Part shown: positions 25,670-34,850 of the stretch, one piece after another | Layout of the letters: the number at the start of each line of letters is the position of its first letter | Position numbering within the stretch: position 1 is the first letter of the stretch | Source of the DNA: Streptomyces kaniharaensis | GTDB taxonomy: Bacteria > Actinomycetota > Actinomycetes > Streptomycetales > Streptomycetaceae | Reading direction: 5' to 3' | Assembly: GCF_009569385.1 (NCBI RefSeq) | Contig: NZ_WBOF01000001.1 | Coordinates: 1,178,001-1,242,000 of the forward strand | DNA: 64,000 nucleotides | The notes under the pieces: model-generated | What the model saw: the letters and a program-made list of their open reading frames with translations, nothing else | Told to the model about the DNA's origin: nothing | The model's database searches: none | Made by a program: the position numbers and the translations under genes

Positions 25670-28183
25670 ATGAACCCCGCGTGGCGCGACCTGCCCGTCC
25701 GCACCGCCCTGCCCGCCCTGCACCGCGCGCTGGACGAGCACGGCACCGCCGTCCTCGCCGCCCCGCCCGGCACCGGCAAGACGACGCTCGTGCCGCTCGC
25801 CCTGGCCGGGCTGCTCGATCCCGGGCGTCCGGCACGCCGGGTGCTCGTCGCCGAACCGCGCCGCCTCGCCGTCCGGGCCGCCGCCCGGCGGATGGCCTGG
25901 CTGCTCGGCGAGTCCGTGGGCAGCCGGGTCGGCTACACCGTGCGCGGGGACCGCAAGGTCGGCCCGGACACCGTGGTCGAGGTGGTCACCACCGGCGTGC
26001 TCCTGCAACGGCTCCAGCGCGACCAGGAGCTGCCCGGGGTCGACGTCGTCGTCCTGGACGAGTGCCACGAACGGCACCTGGACGCCGACACCGCGCTCGC
26101 CTTCCTGCTGGACGTCCGGGCGGCGCTGCGGCCCGAACTCGGGCTGGTCTGCGCCTCGGCGACCTCCGACACCGAGGCCTGGGCCGAACTTCTCGGCGGC
26201 GCCCCGGTGGTGGAGGCCCACGGGGTCTCCCACCCGGTGGACGTGGTCTGGGCGCCGCCCCCGCGCGCCGTCCGCCCCGCGCACGGCACCCGGGTGGACC
26301 GGGCGCTGCTCGACCACGTCGCCGCTGTCGTACGGCGGGCTTTGGACGAGCAGGCGGGCGACGTGCTCTGCTTCCTCCCCGGCGTCGGCGAAATCGCCCG
26401 GGTGGCTGGGCAGTTGGGCTCCGTCGCCGCCGAGGTCCTGCAACTGCACGGACGCGCCCCGCAGCCCGTCCAGGACGCCGCGCTCGCCCCCTCCGACCGG
26501 CGCCGGGTCGTGCTCGCCACCGCCGTCGCCGAGTCCTCGCTCACCGTGCCCGGCGTACGGGTCGTGGTCGACGCCGGGCTAGCCCGCGAACCCCGTACCG
26601 ACCACGCGCGTGGCCTCGCCGCCCTCGTCACCGTCCGCGCCTCCCTCGCCGCCGCCCGCCAGCGCGCCGGACGGGCCGGGCGCGAGGCCCCCGGCACCGT
26701 CTACCGCTGCTGGCACGAAGCCGAGGACGCCCGCGCCGCCCGCTTCCCCACCCCCGAGATCGCCCTCGCCGACCTCACCAGCTTTGCCCTCCAGGCCGCC
26801 TGCTGGGGCGACCCGGACGCCACCGGGCTCGCCCTCCCCGACCAGCCCCCGGCGGGGGCGATGGCCGCCGCCCGGCAGACCCTGCTGGCCCTCGGCGCGG
26901 TCTCCCCGGACGGGCGGGCCACGGCGCGCGGCGTCCGCCTCGCCCGCACCGGGCTGCACCCCCGGCTGGGGCGCGCCCTGGTCGACGGCGCGGCGGCAGT
27001 CGGCGCCCGCCGGGCGGCCGAGGTCGTCGCGCTGCTCTCCGAGGAGCCGCCACGTGCGCTGGGCGACGACCTCGGCGCGGTGTGGCGGACGGTCCGTTCC
27101 TCCAGTGACCCCTACGCGTCACGCTGGCGCGAGGAAGTCCGCCGCCTGCTCCGCGCCGCCGGCGACGAACCCGCCACCGACCTCCCCGACGCGGCTGCCA
27201 TCGGACTCGTCGTCGCCCTCGCCTTCCCCGAACGCATCGCCCGCGCCCGGGTGGAGCGGCCCGCCCCCGGCGAGCGCAGCCCCTACCTGATGGCCTCCGG
27301 CACCGCCGCCGAACTCGCCCCCGGCACCCGACTCGGTGCCCTGCCCTGGCTCGCCGTCGCCGTCGCCGACCGCCCGGCGGGGTCGCACTCCGCCCGCATC
27401 CTGCACGCCGCGGCACTGGACGAGTCCACCGCCCTCCTCGCCGGCGCACCGCTACTCACCGACCGTGCCGAAGTCCACTGGGACACCCGCCGCGACGAAG
27501 TCACCGCCCGCCAGGTCGAGTCGCTGGGCGCCATCGAACTCTCCGAGAAGCCACTCAACCGCCCCGACCGAGCCCTCGTCCGGGCAGCCCTCCTCGAAGG
27601 CCTCGCCCGCGAGGGCATCAGCACCCTCCTAACCTGGCCCTCTCCGGGTCTGCGCGAACGCCTCGCCTTCCTCCACACCGCCATCGGCGACCCGTGGCCC
27701 GACGTCTCCGACGAGGCACTGCTGGACCGCGCCGAGGAATGGCTGGAACCCGAACTCTCCGGCGCCCGCCGCCGCACCGACCTCGCGAGGATCGACACCA
27801 CCGCCGCTCTGCAACGCCTCCTCCCCTGGACGACCGGCGAGGCAGGCCGACTCGACGAACTCGCCCCCGAACGCATCACGGTCCCGTCCGGCTCGAAGAT
27901 ACGGATCGACTACACCACCGAACGCCCCGTGCTGGCCGTCAAGTTGCAGGAACTCTTCGGCTGGACAGTGACCCCCACCCTGGCCGGAGGCCGCGTCGCG
28001 CTGACCATCCACCTCCTCTCCCCCGCCGGCCGCCCCGCCGCCGTCACCGGCGACCTGGAGAGCTTCTGGCGCAACGGCTACCACGCCGTCCGCGCCGACC
28101 TCAGAGGCCGCTACCCCCGCCACCCCTGGCCCGAAGACCCGACCACAGCCGAACCCACCCGCCGCACCAACGCCCGGAAGTGA
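25670..28183 (+). CDS. hrpB: ATP-dependent helicase HrpB
   Basis: 837 residues from ATG at 25670, the common length. It is a DEAH/RHA-type helicase. Motif I is AAPPGTGKTTLVPLAL, Ia is VAEPRRLAVRAAARRM, motif II is VVLDECHERHLDAD, motif III is SATSD, motif V is ATAVAESSLTVPGV and motif VI is QRAGRAGREAPG. HA2 and the HrpB C-terminal domain follow (ESFWRNGYHAVRADLRGRYPRHPWPEDP, the family's end signature). It unwinds RNA or RNA-DNA at the cost of ATP; its exact role in bacteria remains poorly defined. Third-position GC is extreme. It is probably co-transcribed with the methyltransferase upstream. Confidence 0.95.
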   Translation: MNPAWRDLPVRTALPALHRALDEHGTAVLAAPPGTGKTTLVPLALAGLLDPGRPARRVLVAEPRRLAVRAAARRMAWLLGESVGSRVGYTVRGDRKVGPDTVVEVVTTGVLLQRLQRDQELPGVDVVVLDECHERHLDADTALAFLLDVRAALRPELGLVCASATSDTEAWAELLGGAPVVEAHGVSHPVDVVWAPPPRAVRPAHGTRVDRALLDHVAAVVRRALDEQAGDVLCFLPGVGEIARVAGQLGSVAAEVLQLHGRAPQPVQDAALAPSDRRRVVLATAVAESSLTVPGVRVVVDAGLAREPRTDHARGLAALVTVRASLAAARQRAGRAGREAPGTVYRCWHEAEDARAARFPTPEIALADLTSFALQAACWGDPDATGLALPDQPPAGAMAAARQTLLALGAVSPDGRATARGVRLARTGLHPRLGRALVDGAAAVGARRAAEVVALLSEEPPRALGDDLGAVWRTVRSSSDPYASRWREEVRRLLRAAGDEPATDLPDAAAIGLVVALAFPERIARARVERPAPGERSPYLMASGTAAELAPGTRLGALPWLAVAVADRPAGSHSARILHAAALDESTALLAGAPLLTDRAEVHWDTRRDEVTARQVESLGAIELSEKPLNRPDRALVRAALLEGLAREGISTLLTWPSPGLRERLAFLHTAIGDPWPDVSDEALLDRAEEWLEPELSGARRRTDLARIDTTAALQRLLPWTTGEAGRLDELAPERITVPSGSKIRIDYTTERPVLAVKLQELFGWTVTPTLAGGRVALTIHLLSPAGRPAAVTGDLESFWRNGYHAVRADLRGRYPRHPWPEDPTTAEPTRRTNARK

Positions 28184-28241
28184 CGGAAGTCCAGCGGGTA
28201 CGGTCCTAGGGAGGCCACTCCACCGGAGGACGACACCCGCC

Positions 28242-28916
28242 ATGACACTGACCGCCCCTGCCGTCGCCCGCCCCCGCGAAGCCGAACCCGAGCTTCCCTT
28301 CGCGGCTTTGATCCTGGACTTCGTCGGCGTACTGACCGCTGATGCCGGGGCTGCACTCCGCGCGTGGTGCCTCGCCCAGGACCTCGACGCCGAGGCGTGG
28401 CGGCGCACGCTCAACCACGACCCGGAAGCCAGCCGCCTCTACACGGAACTCGAAGCCGGGCAGTTGAGCCAGGCGGAGTGGAACCGGCGAGTAGCCCCCA
28501 TCCTCGGCGTGCCGGAGCACAAGAACCTGATGGGCCGGGCGTGGGCGGGTGTCCGACCGGCAGCCGACATGATCGCGCTCGCCCGCTCGGCACGGCGAGC
28601 CGGCCTGAAGGTCGCGCTGCTGTCCAACTCCTTCGGCCTTGACCCCTACGACCCGTACGAGGCTCTGGGCGTGTGGGAGCTGTTCGACGTGGCGGTGATC
28701 TCCGAGCGCGAGGGCATCGCCAAGCCCGATCCGGCGATCTATCGGCTCACCCTGGACAGGCTCGGGCTGCCCGGCGAGGCGTGCCTGTTCGTGGATGACC
28801 ATCCGAGGAACCTGCCCCCGGCTGAAGCGCTCGGCATCACCACCGTCCTCGCCGACGGCCAGCCCGGCACCGCAGCACACATCGCGTCCCTGCTCGGTGT
28901 CCCTGCGGCGCCCTGA
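28242..28916 (+). CDS. HAD-like protein, altered motif I
   Basis: 224 residues from ATG at 28242, with CCGGAGG upstream. Motif I reads LILDFVGVLTAD: the nucleophile Asp is kept, the second Asp (general acid) is Val. Motif II is VALLSNSFG, motif III is Lys in EREGIAKPDPAIYRL and motif IV is ACLFVDDHPRNLPPAEALG. The small helical cap is present. The missing acid/base Asp would slow or change phosphatase activity, as in some phosphonatase- or dehalogenase-type relatives, which do not need it. It opens the accessory stretch between hrpB and polA. Confidence 0.85.
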   Translation: MTLTAPAVARPREAEPELPFAALILDFVGVLTADAGAALRAWCLAQDLDAEAWRRTLNHDPEASRLYTELEAGQLSQAEWNRRVAPILGVPEHKNLMGRAWAGVRPAADMIALARSARRAGLKVALLSNSFGLDPYDPYEALGVWELFDVAVISEREGIAKPDPAIYRLTLDRLGLPGEACLFVDDHPRNLPPAEALGITTVLADGQPGTAAHIASLLGVPAAP

Positions 28917-29015
28917 GCAGCCATCAACACGGCTGATAGTCGTGCCGTTCCGGTCCCGGGCGCGGGATGACGGGAGTACGGTCCGCTTTGAGGCCGCTCA
29001 CCTTCGGAGGCACCC

Positions 29016-30215
29016 ATGACGCAGTGGTCCGACTACTCCACCGGCCAGCGCATCAAGATGTTGCGGGCCGGCATGACGCAGGAAGAACTCGCCGAGGCCG
29101 CCGGGGTGTCCGTTCCGACCGTCCGCAAGGCCGAGAAAGAGGGGGGCAGCATCGGGCTGCCGTCGCTACTCAAACTGTCCGCTGCGCTGCACGCGGACGT
29201 GTCGGTGATCCTCGGGCAACAGGCGCCCCGGAGGTCATCGCTGATCGGCGACAGGGCGATGCTACGAGGGCTGTCCCGCACCGTGCACGACACCGCCGCA
29301 GGAGTCGGAACCGACGTCGCACCGCCGGACGCCGCGGCACTGCGAGCCGATCTGGCGCGGGCATGGGCGGACTACCGGGCTGGGGACTACACCCGGGCCG
29401 GTGGCCTCGCCGCCCCCGCCATCGTCGAGGCCGCAGCCCTTCTGCGATCCGTACCGGACGGCCAGCGGTGCGCGGCTCATGGCATCCTCGCCGACGCCTA
29501 CCGACTCGCCTCCTACACTGCCCAGTTCCACGGCGCCCGAGACCTCGCGTACGCGGCGATCGGCCACGCCCGCCACCACGTCCACTTGGCCGCGGACCCG
29601 CTCCGGGCCGCGATGGTGGACTGTGGCCGGTCCTGGATCTACATGCGCGATGCCCGCCTCGACCAGGCAACCACCACCGCCGAAGAAGCGTTCGCGTCGA
29701 TCGAACCCCGTTACGCGGAACGGGATCCGGAAACGCTGGCCACCTACGGGTGGCACGTCACCTTCGCCGCCGTGGTCGCCTCCCGCCACGGCCACGCCGA
29801 CCGGGCCCGTGACCTGCTCTCCCAAGGACACGCGGTTGCAGCGAGGATGGGTCGCGATGTGATGATCAACGGCACCAGCTACGGGCCGACCACGGTAACC
29901 GCGCAGGCCATCGGCATCCACACCGTCATGGGCGACCCCGGCAAGGCCCTGGCGCTCGCCCGCAACCTCGGCGACCTGTCCCCGCTGCCGCAGGCCGCCC
30001 GCAACCGGCTCGCCCTGGACATCGCCCTCGCCCAGGCCGACACCCGACAGTACGACGCCGCCCTGGACACTCTGCTGCAGGTTTGCACCCAGCATCCGGA
30101 CTGGGCCCGCCATCAGGCCCTTCCCGGGGCGATCATGCAGCGTGCTGGCCACTCCAGTACCACCCGCGTGCGCAAGCTCGGCGGCATCCTCGGCATCAGT
30201 CTGTTCGCTCGCTGA
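29016..30215 (+). CDS. XRE-family regulator with TPR-like C-terminal domain
   Basis: 399 residues from ATG at 29016 with GGAGG seven bases upstream. The N-terminal helix-turn-helix spans about residues 10-65 (GQRIKMLRAGMTQEELAEAAGVSVPTVRKAEKE). Helical repeats follow from about 110 to 370, with TPR-like pairs such as ADLARAWADYRAGDYTRAGGLAAPAIVEAA and AARNRLALDIALAQADTRQYDAALDTLLQV. The layout recalls peptide- or ligand-sensing regulators of the RRNPP type, common in streptomycetes. The ligand is unknown. It heads a same-strand run with a resolvase-like gene, an HATPase gene and a hypothetical gene, possible targets or partners. Confidence 0.87.
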   Translation: MTQWSDYSTGQRIKMLRAGMTQEELAEAAGVSVPTVRKAEKEGGSIGLPSLLKLSAALHADVSVILGQQAPRRSSLIGDRAMLRGLSRTVHDTAAGVGTDVAPPDAAALRADLARAWADYRAGDYTRAGGLAAPAIVEAAALLRSVPDGQRCAAHGILADAYRLASYTAQFHGARDLAYAAIGHARHHVHLAADPLRAAMVDCGRSWIYMRDARLDQATTTAEEAFASIEPRYAERDPETLATYGWHVTFAAVVASRHGHADRARDLLSQGHAVAARMGRDVMINGTSYGPTTVTAQAIGIHTVMGDPGKALALARNLGDLSPLPQAARNRLALDIALAQADTRQYDAALDTLLQVCTQHPDWARHQALPGAIMQRAGHSSTTRVRKLGGILGISLFAR

Positions 30216-30318
30216 GACCGTACCGACACGGAACGTATCACCCGAGGCCAGTACGACTTCCCGAAGTGGCACGCTCCGCACCTTCAGTGCCGTCCAACCA
30301 CGCGGCAGCCTAGGCTTC

Positions 30319-30744
30319 ATGATGCTCAATCAGTCCGATCGGCCGCCCGTCGGACGCGTCCCCGTCGCCCTGTACACCGCAACCAGCAACGATGCCACCG
30401 CCCACCTCCTCACCAGCTACGCCCGCGCCTTCGCCGAGGCCCGCGACTGGACGGTCACCCTCGCCACGGTGGACAACGACCCCACGCGCCCGCTCGACCA
30501 GCGGCCCGGCTGGCAGATCGTCATCGACGCCCTGAACGCCCGCACCATCAAGGGCGTGATCACCTGGACCCGCGACATGGTGACCGGCGGCCAAGCCGAC
30601 CTGGCCGCCGAGGCATTCGACCGCCTCGCCACGGTCCTCGGCGACCGGGGCGGCTTCATCGCCGCCGCCTCGGGCCACGACGACAGCCACGCGCCCGGCA
30701 ACCCCTTGCGGCCATCACCGCACCTCCGCACCCCGGACCGTTGA
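30319..30744 (+). CDS. resolvase-like small protein
   Basis: 141 residues from ATG at 30319 (ATG at 30322 is also possible). VPVALYTATSNDATAHLLTSYARAFAEARDWTVTLATVDNDPTRPLDQRPGW, then DALNARTIKGVITWTRDMVTG, follow the order of a serine-recombinase N-terminal domain: strand one, the long helix, the R-PG-W stretch, and the strand ending in D. The catalytic Ser-Arg pair expected after strand one is not present (it reads YTATSNDAT), and no DNA-binding C-terminal part exists. It is therefore probably not a recombinase, but a domesticated regulatory or partner protein. Such genes recur in streptomycetes beside HATPase genes. Confidence 0.55.
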   Translation: MMLNQSDRPPVGRVPVALYTATSNDATAHLLTSYARAFAEARDWTVTLATVDNDPTRPLDQRPGWQIVIDALNARTIKGVITWTRDMVTGGQADLAAEAFDRLATVLGDRGGFIAAASGHDDSHAPGNPLRPSPHLRTPDR

Positions 30745-30827
30745 GACCGGAACGCACTTCTCTGCATAACAGTGCGAATGCGCGCAACCTTCGCGCTCCC
30801 CCAACCGCCCCCCTGAGGTACTTCGCC

Positions 30828-31259
30828 ATGCTCGCGACCCGTCGTCCCCGCACGTTCGCCGCCCGGCTCGACTCCCGTACGGACTCCACCCCCCTCGCCC
30901 GCCACCTCCTCCGCGCCTACCTCGCCGCCCTCCCCGCCGGCGAACGCTACTCGGACATCGCGGAGTTGCTCCTCGGTGAGCTGTTCGCCAACGCCGTCCA
31001 GCACTCCGACGCCCCCGCCGACCGCCTCATCGAGATCCGCTTCGCCGTCACCCGCGACCGCCTCCGCATCGAGGTCCACGACGCCGCCGGCACCGGACGA
31101 CCCACCCTCCACACCGCCACCCCCGACGACGAACACGGACGCGGACTCCTCCTCGTCAACGAACTCGCCGAACGCTGGGGCTGCTGCCCCCGCTCCGGCG
31201 GCATCGGCAAGTTCGTCTGGGCCCTCGTCGCCCCCGTCCTCCCGACCGTCACCGCCTGA
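30828..31259 (+). CDS. anti-sigma-factor-type ATP-binding protein (HATPase)
   Basis: 143 residues from ATG at 30828, with TGAGG upstream; an ATG at 30741 is in frame but would overlap the previous gene. The GHKL domain has its N-box in LLLGELFANAVQHSDAP, the G1 box in DDEHGRGLLLVNELAERWGCCP, and ends with GIGKFVWALV. It is related to, but clearly different from, the ATPase at 2362-2754. As a serine-kinase or anti-sigma-type protein, it should bind a sigma factor or an anti-anti-sigma partner in the cytoplasm; none is coded nearby. It lies in a run behind the XRE-TPR gene. Confidence 0.87.
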   Translation: MLATRRPRTFAARLDSRTDSTPLARHLLRAYLAALPAGERYSDIAELLLGELFANAVQHSDAPADRLIEIRFAVTRDRLRIEVHDAAGTGRPTLHTATPDDEHGRGLLLVNELAERWGCCPRSGGIGKFVWALVAPVLPTVTA

Positions 31260-31273
31260 AAGCCGCGCCCCCG

Positions 31274-31861
31274 ATGCCACAGCAACAGCCCTGCCCCACC
31301 ACCCTCGCCCGCCACGCCCTCGAACGCGGCGCCACCCCCGCCCAGGCCTACGCCCTCCTCGCCCGCCGCACCGGCCAACCCCTCCCCTCCGCCCGCGCCG
31401 TCTGCCTCGCCCTCGGCATCCCCCACGCCGAAGCCACCCACCGCCTCGACGACTGCCACGACGCCCTCCTCACCGACCCCCAACCGGGCTCCCGCCCCAA
31501 CTCCGAAGCCGACACCGGCGAACTCCTCGAAGCCCTCGGCGTCTTCGACATCCCCCAACCCCTCGACCCCACCGGACAAGCCGTCGTCGACCTCTTCCTC
31601 GTCGCCATCGACGCCATGGGCGGCATCCGACCCGGACACCGCCACGGCCTCACCCGCTGGTTCACCACCGGCAACCTCACCGCCGCCTACCTCTCCCTCG
31701 CCGCCGCCCGACCCCTGCCCCGCACCGGCGACCCCGCCCGCTACTGGACCGCCCTCACCACCGCCGGCGAACTCCTCACCACCACCCCCACCCCCGACAC
31801 CCGCATCAAACTCGCCCTCACCCACTGCCACACCCAAGCCACCAAAGCCACCCGCCCCTGA
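31274..31861 (+). CDS. hypothetical protein
   Basis: 195 residues. The N-terminal half resembles a small helix-turn-helix-like bundle (TLARHALERGATPAQAYALLARRTGQPLPSARAVCLALGI). The rest is helical with TGQAVVDLFLVAIDAMGGIRPGHRHGLTRWF. Nearly every codon ends in C, more than in the neighbours. No family is recognised and there is no signal peptide or membrane helix. It follows the ATPase gene by 14 bases, so one transcript is likely, ended by the hairpin at 31881-31913. Confidence 0.65.
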   Translation: MPQQQPCPTTLARHALERGATPAQAYALLARRTGQPLPSARAVCLALGIPHAEATHRLDDCHDALLTDPQPGSRPNSEADTGELLEALGVFDIPQPLDPTGQAVVDLFLVAIDAMGGIRPGHRHGLTRWFTTGNLTAAYLSLAAARPLPRTGDPARYWTALTTAGELLTTTPTPDTRIKLALTHCHTQATKATRP

Positions 31862-31880
31862 GCCGCAGCACAACTGCCAC

Positions 31881-31913
31881 GCACAGGAAGTCGGCCCCAC
31901 CGACCTCCTGTGC
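31881..31913 (+). terminator. hairpin terminator before the sugar genes
   Basis: A 14-base stem with one A-C mismatch (31881-31894 against 31900-31913) and a five-base loop starts 20 bases after the stop at 31861. It separates the regulator run from the sugar module. Confidence 0.65.
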
Positions 31914-31982
31914 AGCACAAGCACCACCTGAACGACATCTGCTCAAACCCGATCAAGACCACCACGGACGAAAGGTCCAGCC

Positions 31983-32981
31983 ATGGAAAAGGTGCTGATC
32001 ACCGGCGGCGCGGGCTTCATCGGCTCGCACTTCGCCAGGCGGCTGCTGCGGTGTGACGACGTGACCCGCGTGACCGTACTCGACGCCCTCACCTATGCCG
32101 GGAGCGTGGAGAACCTGGGCGAGGCGATGTTGTCGCCCAAACTGGCGTTCGTCGCCGGCAACATCCTCGACGCCCTGCTGGTCGAACGGCTCACCCAGGA
32201 GCACACCGCGGTCGTCCACTTCGCTGCCGAGTCGCATGTGGACCGGTCCTTCTTCGACGCGGGTAACTTCCTCTCCACCAACGTCCTGGGCACCTACACG
32301 CTGCTGGAAGCTGCCAGGAAGGCCCGCATCCGCCGCTTCGTCCACGTGTCCACCGACGAGGTCTACGGGCCGCTGGCAACCGGTCAAGCCATCGAGGAAG
32401 ACCCTGTACGGCCGAGCGTGCCGTACGCCGCGTCGAAGGCCGCCAGTGACCTCGTGGCGCTGTCCTACTTCCAGACGTTCGGCGTGCCGGTGTGCGTGAC
32501 CCGCTCCTCCAACAACTACGGGCCGCGCCAGCACCCCGAGAAGATCATCCCGCTGTTCATCACCCGCCTCCTCAAGGGACACGAACTCACCCTCCACGGA
32601 CGAGGCCAGCACGTGCGCAACTGGCTCCACGTCGAGGACAACTGCCGCGGCATCGAACTCGTGCTCCGCAGCGGCACGCCCGGCGAGGTCTACAACATCG
32701 GCGGCGGCACCGACCTGACCAGCAAGGAGCTGACCGGCATCCTTCTGCGATTGTTCGACGCCGACTGGGACCAGGTGCGCTACATCCCCGACCGGGCCGC
32801 CAACGACCTGCGCTACGCCATGGACTGGTCCAAGACCGCTGCCCTCGGCTACCAGCCCGGCAGGGACTTGGAGGACGGCCTCGCGGAGACCGCGGACTGG
32901 TACCGGAACAACCCCGACCGGTGGGCGCCGCTCCTGCGCATCCCCGCCGAGGCCCGCAAGCCCATCCACCACCCCGTGTGA
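31983..32981 (+). CDS. rmlB: dTDP-glucose 4,6-dehydratase
   Basis: 332 residues from ATG at 31983 with GAAAGG upstream. This enzyme turns dTDP-glucose into dTDP-4-keto-6-deoxyglucose by an NAD-dependent oxidation, elimination and reduction. The NAD loop is VLITGGAGFIGSHFARRLL. VHFAAESHVDRSF is the family signature, and VSTDEVYGPL holds the Thr-Asp-Glu active-site triplet (here STDEVYG). The catalytic Tyr and Lys are in VPYAASKAASD. SSNNYGPRQHPEKIIPLFI and RNWLHVEDNCRGI complete the match. It is the first gene of the sugar module; the dTDP-glucose synthase rmlA is not in the window and must be supplied from elsewhere. Confidence 0.94.
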   Translation: MEKVLITGGAGFIGSHFARRLLRCDDVTRVTVLDALTYAGSVENLGEAMLSPKLAFVAGNILDALLVERLTQEHTAVVHFAAESHVDRSFFDAGNFLSTNVLGTYTLLEAARKARIRRFVHVSTDEVYGPLATGQAIEEDPVRPSVPYAASKAASDLVALSYFQTFGVPVCVTRSSNNYGPRQHPEKIIPLFITRLLKGHELTLHGRGQHVRNWLHVEDNCRGIELVLRSGTPGEVYNIGGGTDLTSKELTGILLRLFDADWDQVRYIPDRAANDLRYAMDWSKTAALGYQPGRDLEDGLAETADWYRNNPDRWAPLLRIPAEARKPIHHPV

Positions 32982-33014
32982 GCCCCAACTCGCGACAACG
33001 GAAAGGACGATTCG

Positions 33015-34139
33015 TTGAACAGCACCATCCCCGAGTACCGGCGCAACGCGACCCCCTTCCTCTACGGCCAGGAGACCGCGGCAGTGGCCCGCGTGCTTGA
33101 GGCCGGCCAGTACGGACACACCGAGGTCACCGAGGAGTTCGAGCAGAAGGTCGCCGCGTTCCTCGGTGTGCGGGAGGCGGTGGCCGTCACCTCCGGCACC
33201 GCCGCGATGCACACCGCGCTCCTCGCGGCGGGCATCGGCCCTGGGCACAAGGTGATCGTCCCCTCGCTGACGTTCTGCGCGACCATCCAGGCGATCCTGG
33301 CCTGCGGTGCCACGCCGCGCTTCATCGAGGTCAACCCCGACACCCTGTGCATCGAGCCGGATGCGGTGGCGGAGGCGATCACCCCCGCCACCCGGGCCGT
33401 GATGCCCGTTCTGTTCGGGGGCCGCGCCATTGACCTCTCCAGCATCCGGAGCACGCTCGACGAGCAGGGCATCGCCGTCATCGAGGACGCCGCCCACGCC
33501 TTCGGCTCCCACAGCGGCCCTGCCCGGGTCGGCAACACCGGCGATCTGACGTGCTTCTCCTTCGGACCCGTCAAGAACCTGACGTGCGGCCAGGGCGGGA
33601 TGGTCATCCCCCGCACCCCAGAGGAGGCCGCCACGGTTCGCAGACTGCGGCTGCTCGGTGTCGTCACCTCGCAGGCCGCACGGCAGGCCGCCACGTCCTA
33701 CCGTGTGGAGGGCTTCGGCCTGCGCTACCAGCTGTCCTCGATCAACGCGGCGATCGGGCTGACCCAGCTCCCCAGGTTCAAGAGCACCGAGGTCAGCCGG
33801 CAGGAACTGTGGCGGGCCTACCGTGCGGAGCTGCACCACACGGTAGGCGTGACCCTGGTGGACGTGGACGTGGACCACACGGTGCCGCACCTGTGCGTGG
33901 TGCGGGTCGCCAACCGGGAAGCGGTCTTCCGGCAGATGCTTGCCGCAGGGATCGCGGTCGGCGTCCACTACCCGCCCAACCACCTCCAGCCCGCCTTCGC
34001 CCAGTGGCGGCGAAGCCTGCCGGTCACCGAGCAGATCGGGAAGGAGATCCTGTCGCTGCCGTTCCACCAGCACATGACCGAGGACGACGTCCGCCACGTC
34101 GCCTCCGCCCTCAAGCGCGCAATCGGGAGCGGGCGGTGA
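33015..34139 (+). CDS. DegT/DnrJ/EryC1/StrS-family sugar aminotransferase
   Basis: 374 residues from TTG at 33015 with GAAAGGA upstream. PLP-dependent aminotransferase acting on a nucleotide keto-sugar. VAVTSGTAAMHTALLAAGIGPG is the cofactor-phosphate loop. VIEDAAHAFGS contains the Asp (158) that pairs with the pyridine nitrogen. The Schiff-base Lys is 187 in FSFGPVKNLTCGQGGM, with GPVK instead of the more common HxxK. The C-terminal part (VHYPPNHLQPAF, EILSLPFHQHMTEDDV) matches the C-4 or C-3 aminotransferase group. With RmlB upstream and a formyltransferase overlapping by four bases, C-4 amination to dTDP-4-amino-4,6-dideoxyhexose is likely (inference). Confidence 0.92.
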   Translation: MNSTIPEYRRNATPFLYGQETAAVARVLEAGQYGHTEVTEEFEQKVAAFLGVREAVAVTSGTAAMHTALLAAGIGPGHKVIVPSLTFCATIQAILACGATPRFIEVNPDTLCIEPDAVAEAITPATRAVMPVLFGGRAIDLSSIRSTLDEQGIAVIEDAAHAFGSHSGPARVGNTGDLTCFSFGPVKNLTCGQGGMVIPRTPEEAATVRRLRLLGVVTSQAARQAATSYRVEGFGLRYQLSSINAAIGLTQLPRFKSTEVSRQELWRAYRAELHHTVGVTLVDVDVDHTVPHLCVVRVANREAVFRQMLAAGIAVGVHYPPNHLQPAFAQWRRSLPVTEQIGKEILSLPFHQHMTEDDVRHVASALKRAIGSGR

Positions 34140-34795
34140 GGCGCGCGGCCGTCCTCGGGAAGGGTGCCCTCGCCGCACACGCCTGCGAGACGATCGCCGC
34201 TCTGACCGACACCGTACTGGACACGGTGATCCCGAACGCGGTCGAGCCGGACTGGGACGTACGGCTGTCCGACTACGTCACCGAGCGCTGGCCGACGACC
34301 CGCATCCTGCGCTCGGGCGACTGGCAGGACCTGGAGCCGGGCCGCTGCGACCTGGTGTTCAGCGTCCTCTATGACAAGATCATCGGTCCTGAGCTGATCG
34401 ACGCCACCGAGCACATCATCAACTGCCATCCCGGCCGCCTGCCCGACTACCGGGGCGTTCGGCCGGTCAACTGGGCGCTGCGCAATCGCGAGCACCTGCA
34501 TGGCATCACGATCCACGTCATCGACTCCGGGATCGACTCCGGGCCGGTCCTCGCCGAAGCGGCCTTCTCCATCTGGCCGGACGTGGACGAGGTCAAGGAC
34601 GTGTGGCGGCGGGCCATGCAACACGGGCGGCTTCTCATCTCGGACACGCTGCCCAGGCTGGAGCGGATCGTGCCCCGCCCGCAGGAGGCATCCGCAGCGG
34701 TCACCCACTACAGCCGCGACAACGCCGAACTCGGCGAACGCAGCGACTGGACGCGGGCAGAGTCCGCAGACGGGACCAGCGTCCGCAGTGCCTGA
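34136..34795 (+). CDS. sugar N-formyltransferase (VioF/Rv3404c-like)
   Basis: 219 residues from GTG at 34136, overlapping the aminotransferase stop (GTGA). The fold is the N10-formyl-tetrahydrofolate transferase domain. The catalytic triad is Asn 96, His 98 (IINCHPGRLPDYRGVRPVNW) and Asp 134 (HVIDSGIDSGPVLAE). It is too short for methionyl-tRNA formyltransferase, which has about 310 residues and a second domain. Together with rmlB and the aminotransferase it should make a dTDP-4-formamido-4,6-dideoxyhexose, as shown for VioF and for mycobacterial Rv3404c. Sugar stereochemistry cannot be read from the sequence. Confidence 0.87.
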   Translation: MRRAAVLGKGALAAHACETIAALTDTVLDTVIPNAVEPDWDVRLSDYVTERWPTTRILRSGDWQDLEPGRCDLVFSVLYDKIIGPELIDATEHIINCHPGRLPDYRGVRPVNWALRNREHLHGITIHVIDSGIDSGPVLAEAAFSIWPDVDEVKDVWRRAMQHGRLLISDTLPRLERIVPRPQEASAAVTHYSRDNAELGERSDWTRAESADGTSVRSA

Positions 34796-34800
34796 GAACC

Positions 34801-34837
34801 CCGGAGTCCGGGGCGAACCCTCGCCCCGGGCTCCCGG
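34801..34837. terminator. bidirectional terminator between formyltransferase and glycosyltransferase
   Basis: A 14-base stem (from 34803, against the arm starting at 34821) contains one G-T pair and a four-base loop. It sits between convergent stops at 34795 and 34851. Confidence 0.7.
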
Positions 34838-34850
34838 CGATGGCTGCTCG

